The notes under the pieces were generated by a model. It was not told the origin of the DNA, made no database searches, and saw only the letters and a program-made list of their open reading frames with translations. 9,902 bases of DNA from Methanomassiliicoccales archaeon (GTDB lineage Archaea; Thermoplasmatota; Thermoplasmata; SG8-5): assembly GCA_030636255.1 (NCBI GenBank), contig DAOVXH010000051.1:1-9902 (forward strand), read 5' to 3'. This document shows, piece by piece, positions 1-8,100 of this stretch. Within the stretch, counting starts at the first letter, position 1. Each line of letters begins with the position of its first letter. The translations under genes and the position numbers were made by a program.

Positions 1-1928
1 ATACCTACCCGTAATGCTGCCTTGAGAGCATTGAAATCTGTGCACTTTGTCTCCTGGATATAGCTGATTATTTCCCCCTTGGTAACACGCTCGCATCTGC
101 AAACAATGGTGTCCCAGTCATCCTGCTCAGTATTTGCCGTCCCAGTCATGGGTTTCCCAGGCTCATAAATTTGAATGCCAGCGATTTTTTCTGCCTCATT
201 TATTGGAACTTCCAAAAGCATTAGTTGACGGCGATTTTGCCATTTTGAATCCTTCATGGCAATTACTTTGCCATGGCCGATATCATCGCCCTCAAAGCCC
301 TTTGTTTTGACAATCTGGCCAGGTTGGATTGTTCCATGGGGCATCTCCCAGGGTATTGTTACCAATGCTAGTTTTCCCTCGGGGTCATAACCGGTATCAA
401 CCAAAGTTATTGCCAGCCCAGGGCAAATGGCAACACATCTTGTGCATCCAATGCATTCATTGAAAAATTCTGGTATGCCAGACAACTTTCCATCATGGGT
501 TTTTATGGAATTTTTCGGGCACACAGCAGTACATGGATTGCATGGAATCTCCTGTGCACATCTGATAATTGGATAAATTTTCGCGCCTTCTTTTTTCCAG
601 GCACTCAACTCATGCATTAGCCCTGGCTTTGCCCGGAGCATGTCCAATATATCATACCATTCTTGCGGCACTTCAATATCCTGGCCCATGTCCTGGAGCA
701 TCTTTCTGCCGATTATGCGGCCGCTGAATATGGCGGCGGATGCTTCAGCAATAATATCTGCGTCACCTGCTGCATAAGCACTTAAACCGAATAATCTGGC
801 TTTTTCCAAAAGTTCGTTCACAGGGGCAAGACCAACAGCCACAAGCAAGGTATCGCATTCAAAAATCTGTTCTGTGCCTGGTTGAATTGTGAATGTATTA
901 TCTATCGCCGCAATAGTAACCTTTTCCAGTTTTCCATTACCTTCGGCCTTCAATATTGTATGTGATGTCCAGACAGGTATTCCCAATCTTTTCACCTTGT
1001 CCAGATGAACCTTGTAACCGCCGCATTGTGGCAGGGCTTCTACTATGCCAAGAACCTCAATTCCGGCCTGCAAAGCATGATATGCCGCTATTAGCCCGAC
1101 ATTTCCTCCCCCCACAATGAACAACTTATCACTGGCCTTGATAAGATCACGATTAACAAGTGTCTGGAATGCTCCGCCTCCATAAACTCCAGGAAGGTCG
1201 CAGCCTGAAAAAGCTAGGGTTTTCTCTCTTGCTCCTGCGGTAATCAAAATATGTTTTGGTTTTATTAGATGATATTTTCCAGATTTTGCAATTCCCACAA
1301 ATCCGTCTGAAAATACTCCTACAACAGGAGAATCCAACCATATCTGGGCAGTGCCAAGCTCCTCCACTTCCTGGGCAAGCAGGGTTCCGATATCCATGCC
1401 TCTCATTCCTGCATGACAGTCCCTGATGGAGCCAAAGAAATTATGTGTTTGCAGCCCCAATTTACCGCCAAGTTCCATCTTGTCATCGGCAATAATCATC
1501 CTGAGATTTCCAGCAGACAATTCCACTGCCGCAGAAAGTCCAGCAGGCCCTGCTCCAACAATCAGCACATCAGTTTCAATTATCGGAATTGCACTGGCTG
1601 GCACAATTTCATCATCTTCTGGAAGTTCTGGCAAGCCATGAAGTTCCTGAACTTGCATGCCCTCCTTCACAGGAGTTATGCAGGCCTTCAATGGGTCTCC
1701 ATCAACAAGTACCAGGCATTGAGCGCACTGGCCATTGGCACAGAATATTCCTTGTGGCGCCCCATCTTTATGGTGCTTATTGAAGATTGTAATATCATAG
1801 GCCATCATTGCACTGGATATCATTTCGCCAGGCCTTGCTTTGTACTCCTTGCCATTGAATGTGAAATTTACTATTGGTTGGGAGTCCGGTGAGATAATAG
1901 GATGTTTTTGAATGCGGCGGTCACTCAT
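1..1928 (-). CDS. Sarcosine oxidase alpha / proline dehydrogenase alpha-like FAD- and Fe-S-containing oxidoreductase (partial, C-terminus off window)
   Basis: I read at least 642 residues with no stop before the left edge. Domains in order: an N-terminal [2Fe-2S] ferredoxin fold (Cys63-x4-Cys68-x2-Cys71-x11-Cys83); an FAD-binding fold (GAGPAG at 125-130); an inserted NAD(P)-binding fold (GGGNVG at 273-278); an AAGD flavin motif near 386-389; a two-cluster ferredoxin (Cys457, Cys463, Cys466, Cys470, then Cys492, Cys495, Cys498, Cys502); and the start of a BFD-like [2Fe-2S] domain (Cys610-x-Cys612), whose second CxxC lies off the window. Sarcosine oxidase alpha, HcnA/HcnB and the archaeal dye-linked L-proline dehydrogenase alpha subunit share this layout. 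In those complexes a partner of the D-amino-acid-oxidase (DAO) fold oxidises the amine and this subunit passes electrons on. The substrate cannot be read here. The start overlaps the upstream stop by 8 nt and has a strong Shine-Dalgarno. Whether a GcvT-like C-terminal domain follows is unknown. Confidence 0.93.
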   Translation of the reverse strand, partial: MSDRRIQKHPIISPDSQPIVNFTFNGKEYKARPGEMISSAMMAYDITIFNKHHKDGAPQGIFCANGQCAQCLVLVDGDPLKACITPVKEGMQVQELHGLPELPEDDEIVPASAIPIIETDVLIVGAGPAGLSAAVELSAGNLRMIIADDKMELGGKLGLQTHNFFGSIRDCHAGMRGMDIGTLLAQEVEELGTAQIWLDSPVVGVFSDGFVGIAKSGKYHLIKPKHILITAGAREKTLAFSGCDLPGVYGGGAFQTLVNRDLIKASDKLFIVGGGNVGLIAAYHALQAGIEVLGIVEALPQCGGYKVHLDKVKRLGIPVWTSHTILKAEGNGKLEKVTIAAIDNTFTIQPGTEQIFECDTLLVAVGLAPVNELLEKARLFGLSAYAAGDADIIAEASAAIFSGRIIGRKMLQDMGQDIEVPQEWYDILDMLRAKPGLMHELSAWKKEGAKIYPIIRCAQEIPCNPCTAVCPKNSIKTHDGKLSGIPEFFNECIGCTRCVAICPGLAITLVDTGYDPEGKLALVTIPWEMPHGTIQPGQIVKTKGFEGDDIGHGKVIAMKDSKWQNRRQLMLLEVPINEAEKIAGIQIYEPGKPMTGTANTEQDDWDTIVCRCERVTKGEIISYIQETKCTDFNALKAALRVG

Positions 1929-4900
1929 TATCAATCACCTCCAGCCTGGAGACCAGGAAACTGAAAATATCCTGAACATCAACACCGCTCTGACACCAAC
2001 CATTCCTTAGGGCGTCCAGGTGTGCAGTACATCTGGTGGAGCTTGATATCAAAATTTTCGCGCCGACCTCGTCGGCCTTTCTCATTAATTCTGCACCCTT
2101 TTTCCTGGAATCAGAACCAACAGACCGCCACCCAGTGTCCCCGCATTCTCCCTGAAGCTCCACAACTTTCAGGCCAGGTATCAGAGCAAGAAGTTCAAGG
2201 CAGCTAGCATCGAAATCCCCACCGTCTACGCATGAAGGATGATAGCCAACAGTCAAGTTCGTAGGAGCTAGCTTTCCCTGAAGCCCTTTCAGCATTTCCG
2301 GCAAGGAAAGGACCCCAAAGACTTCCCCATATTCTTCAATAAAAGCCTTGTAGGTCTTTGGTGTCGGAATTATAAGGCATTCAGCCTGGCTTGACTTTAC
2401 CTGATTGATTATTGATTTTGAATACTGCTCAAATAGCGATTCCATGCCCCATTCCTTGAGGCTGTTTCCTGAGATGTGAATTCCCTGGGCCAGCTCATAT
2501 TCAATGCCTGCAATTTCAAGGAGTTTCATTATTGAACCAAGTATATCTGGCCTCTCAAATCCATGTGCCAAAAAAGTTGGCTCGGACATGGCCAGGCATC
2601 CCATTCCCAGAAGGTATTTACCATTGGCTTCTGGCTGGAATTTTATATCTGGCTGCGCCATGAGAATCTGCGCCGCATTTAGACAGCGCCCCATTGGTGT
2701 TTTTGTGTCTGGAATATTTTGGACAAATGGAAGAAATTTTTCCCGCCCTTCGGGAATTGTCTGTAAATTATTCATGTTCGAATAGACAATTCTTCCAGGG
2801 TCAATGCCCAATTCCTGAAGAATTAACTTGCATGATTCCACAATATCCGGCCCCATCCACGGCCCTGGCAAATAATGACATTCATCATTATTGCATCCGA
2901 AGATTTCAATACCCCTGGCCCCAGAGGCAAGGGCCTCCAGTATCAAAGAGGGAGAAGCTCTTCTGGTGCATTGCAATTTTATCTCACCAGGCTCACAAGC
3001 TATTCCAGAATCAAAGTCATTCCATATGCATGATAATTTGACAATATCTGATTCCTTGACTGCCTCATGAATTTTCGGAAATAAATCATCATTGTCCACA
3101 TACCCCATCTTTATTGCACCCGTGGGGCAGGTTCCAGCGCAGGCCCCGCAGCCCCTACAGGCCGAAGCATCAATCTGGGCATGTGCATTGCCCAGCATGT
3201 CAAATACTGTGCGTATTGCCTTGTAAGGGCATGATTCCTCGCAGCGCCCGCATGCAATACATAGTGTTTCATCAACCCTGGCCATTATTGGCTCAATCTT
3301 AACAGCGAATTCTTCATTATCAATTTGAATTTTCCAATCCTGGCTCATTCCTTTTTCAGCAAGCTGGAATGGTATTTTGGCAAGGGCTGATTCATCAGCA
3401 TCCAGAATGGTTATCACTGCATTTCTGTAATCACAGACTGAAAGGCAAACAGAGCAAACACTGCAGCTGCCACATCTTCGGCAGCGATTAGCTTCTGCCA
3501 GGGCATTAGCTTCTTCAAGCCCCATCTCAACCTCATCAAATGTTGTCTGGCGTTTATTGGCAGGAATGCAAACAGCCTCAACACGTTTTTCGGCATCTGG
3601 CACTTCAGACTCAACAATAAGCATCATTTCAGATGTTCTTGCTCCGAAGCCCCCTTCTTCACCTATCAGAAAATTAATAACACCGTTTGCGGCGCAATGG
3701 CCACTGCCAATTGCATCAACAATGGTTGAAGGCCCGGAGACAATATCCCCGGCAGCGAACAGTCCCTGCTGAGAGGTCATATTCCATTCATCTGTTTCCA
3801 GGGTTGACCATTTGGTAAGTTTGAGTGTGTCTGGTAAGCTTGAGGTATCTGTATTTGAGCCCAGGGCCAGAATGACATTATCTGCTTCAATTGTAAAATA
3901 ATCATCAGGTATAGGCACAGGAGAACATCTTCCAGAGTCATCCGGTTCTCCAAGTTCTGCTCTCTGAAATTCCATTCCAGTAATTTTTTTGCCATGCGTC
4001 AGAACCCTATGAGGTATTGCCAGGAATTGGAAGTTTATCCCCTCTTCCTTGGCATGATGAATTTCCTCGGCTTCGGCAGGCATCTGCTCTTCGGTTCTCC
4101 GATAAGCTATTATTGTTTCTCCGCCAAGGCGCAGTGCGGTCCTGGCAGAATCAAGTGCAGCATTTCCTCCACCAATAACTATTGTTTTTCCAGGCAGCTT
4201 TGCGAGCTTACCATCTGAAACATTTCTAAGGAATTCGAGACAATCAGTAAGATTTTCATGGCCTTCAATATCTAATTTTACTGGGGCTTGACAGCCCATG
4301 GCCAGTATAATTGCGGAATAACCTTCCTCCAGCAGTTCAAGTGGATTATCAACTCTTTCATTGGTACATATTTCAACACCAAGGTTCACCATGTCCTTGA
4401 TTTCACTTCTAACAATGTTCTTTGGTAATCTAAAATCAGGAATACCCCAGGCCAGAAGACCGCCTGGTTCCTTTCCTTCTTCAAACACCGTAACAGGAAA
4501 TCCTGCAAGTGTCAGGTCAACCGCTGCTGTTAGCCCTGCAGGGCCGCTGCCGATTATTGCCACACTTTTTTCATGCTTTTTTGGAGATTCCTTCATTTGG
4601 CTCTTTCTGGAAAGCTCATAATCTGCTGCAAATCTTTTTAATGTCTTTATAGAAACAGATTCATCAATGTCCTTGCGGCCGCACTCAGCCTCACATGGGT
4701 GGGTGCAAACCCTACCGCAAATGCCTGGAAATGGATTGGTTAGACGTATAATGCTAACAGCATCTTCGTACCTCTTGTCAGATATCAGATTCACATATGC
4801 CTTTATGTCTACACCGGCCGGGCACCCAATGATGCAGGATGGCCTATCTTCATGATATATTGAGAATGAACCGACTGGGCCAACTAGCTTGCCCTGGCCC

Positions 4901-4938
4901 TTGGAAATATTTTTTAATATTATTCTGGAACCTGACAT
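1921..4938 (-). CDS. Multi-cluster Fe-S flavoprotein: GltD-like NAD(P)H:acceptor oxidoreductase fused to ferredoxin, MvhD-like and degenerate CCG (HdrB-like) modules
   Basis: 1005 residues. Residues 35-110 are the Fe-S domain found at the N-terminus of GltD and dihydropyrimidine dehydrogenase (Cys35, 39, 74, 78, 82, 86). Residues 125-425 are the GltD flavoprotein: GSGPAG at 130-135 for FAD, GGGNAA at 256-261 for NAD(P)H, AAGD at 395-398 for flavin. A six-Cys string follows (486, 489, 492, 495, 498, 502), then a two-cluster ferredoxin (560, 563, 566, 570 and 594, 597, 600, 604). Residues 632-745 resemble MvhD, the hydrogenase subunit that hands electrons to HdrA (Cys637, 648, 657 and GC-x4-CHY at 681-689). 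Residues 770-1005 resemble paired CCG domains of HdrB/GlpC but have lost most signature cysteines. I infer a cytoplasmic electron hub joining NAD(P)H, ferredoxin and the neighbouring dehydrogenase, possibly flavin-based bifurcation. The ATG is chosen because an in-frame TAA lies shortly upstream. No Shine-Dalgarno is visible. 'Glutamate synthase small subunit' would be the usual but misleading automatic name. Confidence 0.92.
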   Translation of the reverse strand: MSGSRIILKNISKGQGKLVGPVGSFSIYHEDRPSCIIGCPAGVDIKAYVNLISDKRYEDAVSIIRLTNPFPGICGRVCTHPCEAECGRKDIDESVSIKTLKRFAADYELSRKSQMKESPKKHEKSVAIIGSGPAGLTAAVDLTLAGFPVTVFEEGKEPGGLLAWGIPDFRLPKNIVRSEIKDMVNLGVEICTNERVDNPLELLEEGYSAIILAMGCQAPVKLDIEGHENLTDCLEFLRNVSDGKLAKLPGKTIVIGGGNAALDSARTALRLGGETIIAYRRTEEQMPAEAEEIHHAKEEGINFQFLAIPHRVLTHGKKITGMEFQRAELGEPDDSGRCSPVPIPDDYFTIEADNVILALGSNTDTSSLPDTLKLTKWSTLETDEWNMTSQQGLFAAGDIVSGPSTIVDAIGSGHCAANGVINFLIGEEGGFGARTSEMMLIVESEVPDAEKRVEAVCIPANKRQTTFDEVEMGLEEANALAEANRCRRCGSCSVCSVCLSVCDYRNAVITILDADESALAKIPFQLAEKGMSQDWKIQIDNEEFAVKIEPIMARVDETLCIACGRCEESCPYKAIRTVFDMLGNAHAQIDASACRGCGACAGTCPTGAIKMGYVDNDDLFPKIHEAVKESDIVKLSCIWNDFDSGIACEPGEIKLQCTRRASPSLILEALASGARGIEIFGCNNDECHYLPGPWMGPDIVESCKLILQELGIDPGRIVYSNMNNLQTIPEGREKFLPFVQNIPDTKTPMGRCLNAAQILMAQPDIKFQPEANGKYLLGMGCLAMSEPTFLAHGFERPDILGSIMKLLEIAGIEYELAQGIHISGNSLKEWGMESLFEQYSKSIINQVKSSQAECLIIPTPKTYKAFIEEYGEVFGVLSLPEMLKGLQGKLAPTNLTVGYHPSCVDGGDFDASCLELLALIPGLKVVELQGECGDTGWRSVGSDSRKKGAELMRKADEVGAKILISSSTRCTAHLDALRNGWCQSGVDVQDIFSFLVSRLEVIDNE
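1935..1942 (-). promoter_or_regulatory. Shine-Dalgarno of the sarcosine oxidase alpha-like gene
   Basis: The minus strand reads GGAGGTGA, an eight-base match to the anti-Shine-Dalgarno end of 16S rRNA. It sits 6 nt before the ATG at 1928, inside the last codons of the upstream gene. It fixes the start codon and suggests re-initiation or independent ribosome loading at the gene overlap. Confidence 0.85.
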
Positions 4939-4961
4939 CCGATTGGTGAGTATCGACCCGG

Positions 4962-4976
4962 CTTAAAATGTTTCGG
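4962..4976 (-). promoter_or_regulatory. Candidate archaeal BRE/TATA promoter for a leaderless redox-operon mRNA
   Basis: The minus strand reads CCGAAA, CA, then TTTTAAG: a BRE-like CGAAA followed by a TATA-like element. Its centre is about 27 nt before the A of the ATG at 4938, the distance at which archaeal transcription would start on the start codon itself. That fits the missing Shine-Dalgarno. A competing AT-rich element (minus strand ATATTATATAC, about 5030-5040) would give a leader of roughly 65 nt. Position is inferred, not measured. Confidence 0.45.
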
Positions 4977-5079
4977 TGAAGCATAAATTTGACAAGCTTA
5001 ATTATGAGTTTAATGCCAAATTTGTTTTGTATATAATATATTATGAGATAGTATACTGTATTAAATTAATATATATAAT

Positions 5080-5111
5080 AAAGAGAAAAGGGGGGAACCT
5101 TTCGATTCCCC
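5080..5111 (-). terminator. Hairpin plus U-rich tract downstream of the 1413-residue surface protein gene
   Basis: The transcript would fold GGGGAAUC-GAAA-GGUUCCCC (5111-5092): eight base pairs including one U-G wobble, closed by a GAAA (GNRA) tetraloop. Two more C residues and UUUUCUCUUU follow. It begins 15 nt after the stop codon. The shape is that of an intrinsic terminator. The same hairpin occurs downstream of the neighbouring paralogous gene. Confidence 0.8.
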
Positions 5112-5127
5112 ATTCTTTGTTTTTACC
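5090..5127 (-). repeat. Copy 1 of a 38-nt 3'-end repeat shared by the two surface-protein genes
   Basis: Aligned by eye with 9583-9620, 37 of 38 bases are identical; the only mismatch is t versus c in the spacer between hairpin and stop codon. The repeat contains the terminator hairpin. Its last base is also the last base of this gene's TAG stop codon. A one-base difference at its edge gives TAG here and TAA in the other copy. Confidence 0.9.
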
Positions 5128-8100
5128 TATGGGTTTACAGTCCAGATTGTCAATGCATCTACATGAATCCAGTATGCATTGCCCTCTGCCATGTCCACCT
5201 GAGTCAGGTCACTGTAGTCTACAATATATGGTGTTCCAGCCTGATATTCTGCAATCCAGTTTACTCCCAATCCTAGCAATGAATCAAAGGCATTTTCACC
5301 AGTTATTGATGGATACCCAACAAGGTTCCATCCTGGTTGCAGTGTTACATCAACAGGAACTGCCGAGTAATCACCAACAATGCCTGTTGTCAGGGTTCCA
5401 TCATTAACTGTTATGTGTAGCCATAGGCCCATGTTATTGGTGACCATTGGCATATCGCTGAGACCTGGGCTGTTCACACTGTATGTCCTCCATGGATCGG
5501 TCACATTGGTGGGGTCATACCATTTGGCAATGTCCCATGCTGTGGTGCCAACTGCGTCTGTAAGAACAGTTGCAATATCTCCGCTCATGGCAAATGGGAA
5601 CGAGACAAAGACCCATCCTAGTGATGGTATTGGTATGTCATAGGCAGAGAGTGCTGAGCTTGTATTTACCCACACGCCAACCGGCGCTCCCCATCCTGTG
5701 CCTGTGTTTCCTGGCCCTGCTTCATGGCCTCGCACATAGATGAAATGGCTCTCGCCTGGCCCCCACGCTGCTGTGTCTATGGCTATGGTCAATGCTTCTG
5801 TTGTTCCGTCCCATATTCCATCTACTATTGTCATTGGGGTTCCAAGGCCTTCGCCAGGGTCTCCAACAAAGTTATCATACCATTCTGCTTCGTCCATTTT
5901 AGGAATATCTTCCCATGTGGATGAATCATCGTAGACAACTGCAGTTACTGTCACTGGGTCGCCGGGGTTAATCAACACTTCTAGCATGCCGTTTGCGAGA
6001 ACACTGCTTGTCACCGGTGCCACGTTGAACTTGCTGGCATTACCAGAATCCACGCTCTCGGTTGTATAGGTGTCAAATGCAGTGACAAAGTACCAGATAT
6101 TGTTTATCAGGTCTGCTGCCTCACCGACATCTGTCCATTGGGTAACGCCTGCACCGACTGTTCCTAGGAATTCATAGGGGCCGCCGAGGAAGGTTCCACC
6201 AGTCTCTGCGTCAGAGCCGTATACATTGTATCCGGCCACATCATTCGCTCCAGCTCCGTCATCGGTAGACAGAGTCCACTGAACTATTATGTCGGCACCA
6301 CCTGGTATGAATGTCCATTCGACACGCATCTCGTCGATTGTCACAGTGTCTGCACTGGCAATATCTCCGCCATTGGAATCCACAACATTAAGGTAAATCG
6401 GCGCTCCTGTAGCAAGTCCTGCTGGTATGGCTGCGCTGTATGGATCCAGTGTGTCTGTGCTAATAGTTATTATTGGTGTGTACGGACCGCCAAGTACTGC
6501 GGAGTATCCGATATCGAAGTTGTCATCGGAACCGGTGTTAAAGCCTCCATCAACATACAACATAAGGGATGTTGCCCCTGCTGGCAGTATCTCGGTTGTC
6601 CAGCGATGTTCAAGAGTGTTGGCCGGCGGTGAGGTGTAGTATACATTAATCTCAATAGCGTCCACATTACCGATACGGTCCACTTGGTTGTAATACATGG
6701 ACACTCTCATGTTATTCTGTATCTCTGCCAATGTCCAGGGTGTGTGTCCCCAGTCATTTGCAGGTCCGCCAAGTGTGTGGTCGGTCGGGACATTCCTCAC
6801 AAGTGCCTGATTAACAGGGGCAGTCCATGTTCCGCCGTCGTCCCATGAAAGGGCCACGTCAACGGAATTGCCATTTCTGTTTGAATCGGCATTACGCAAT
6901 ATTACCTCAATTCCATCAATGGTTGACCCTGCAGGTATGCCACTGAAATCATAGTTGTACCATGAATGATGCAAAGCATCTGCGTCAGCTGTTGTGTCAA
7001 CAGAGTCCACCGCATATGCATTTCCAGGAGTCAGCCAGGGTGTTCCTATAGCCACGTCAGCTGTTGGAAGAGCAAGTGAGCTTCCACTTCCTCCGACGCC
7101 TGGAACCTCTGTTATGGTTTGGACTGTTCCTCCATGGGTATCTGCCTCTGTTCCGACCACTGTACCCTCAACTATATTGTCTGCTGTTGTGTAATAATCG
7201 ACCGTGCTGGGTGACGCATCTAATACATTCACATCCGTCGGCGGTGCTGGTGGGTCGTCTAACCACAGAGATATATCGTCATAATAGAAGTTCTGAGGTT
7301 GGCTGGTTGCCGCTCCAAAGATATAGGCCGCGTATAAATCCTCGGCAGCCAGGTCCTGGCAACCATAGGTTCCCTGAACAGCTCCATTCCATATTGCATC
7401 AAATGATTGTGCAACAGTATCATATCTTATGGAGATATTATTCCATGTGCCTGTTATGTAGGAAGGTCCAGGAACTATCCACACGGTTACGCCATCATTA
7501 TCTGCCCATTGGATAGAGCCGGGATGTGCCCCAGCCCCTATATCGCTTCCAAGGCTGATTGAAGTAAGCGTTCTGCCGAATGAATCACCAAGGTAAATAT
7601 CCCCTGCACCCATTGGGTCATCAGCATAGAACCAGATTGAAAATTCTCCGTATCTGACTCCAGCCCCATCATCATAGGTAGTTATTGCTGAAGCATAGGT
7701 TGTAGCACCACGTTCTTGGATATGCAGGCTATTGAATCCTGTGTGGGCAACATCAGTGCTCACTTCCAGTATACAGTCATCGTCGCCGCCAGAGGCGCTC
7801 GGATAGTCCATCCATACCCTTGATGGCGTACCTGGCGTTCCTTCCATTCTGAAGCCTGAAACTCCTGCACCATTTTCGCCCATTGGGGCATTGAGAACTA
7901 TCTCGCCACTGTTAATCCATATTCCATTATATTGTTGGGTGAGATCATTCATTTCAAATTCGAAAGAATACTCAGTTGCATCTGCATAGGGCATGGCAAT
8001 CACCCAGCCCCCGGCAGAATAATATTCAATATTTCCGCCATTGAATCTGAATCCAGCAATATAGGAACCGCTGAAGTCAATGAAATAGAACACAGCACCA

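Larger units (their letters stand above)
4939..5126. other. Intergenic region between surface-protein and redox-operon genes (188 bp)
   Basis: A strongly AT-rich gap between two codirectional minus-strand genes. From right to left it holds the 3' end and hairpin terminator of the surface-protein gene, a stretch of repeated TA dinucleotides (about 5028-5080) and the candidate promoter of the redox operon. I see no ORF, tRNA or convincing small RNA in it. Confidence 0.7.

Noticed and set aside
1413..1892. 159-codon plus-strand reading frame
   Set aside because: It lies antisense to the conserved ferredoxin and FAD-binding region of the sarcosine oxidase alpha-like gene and shows no coherent protein features.
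1921..4938. Naming the 1005-residue protein glutamate synthase small subunit
   Set aside because: Only the N-terminal half is GltD-like. The extra ferredoxin, MvhD-like and CCG-like modules and the neighbouring gene point to a different electron-transfer complex, and no GltB gene is visible.
5028..5080. TA-rich stretch resembling an origin-like or satellite element
   Set aside because: Too short, with no repeated motif beyond TA dinucleotides. It is adequately explained as promoter/terminator spacer.
4976..5407. 143-codon plus-strand frame crossing the intergenic gap and the 3' end of the surface-protein gene
   Set aside because: It is mostly antisense to the conserved C-terminal module and lacks a ribosome-binding site. 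The open frame in the AT-rich gap looks accidental.
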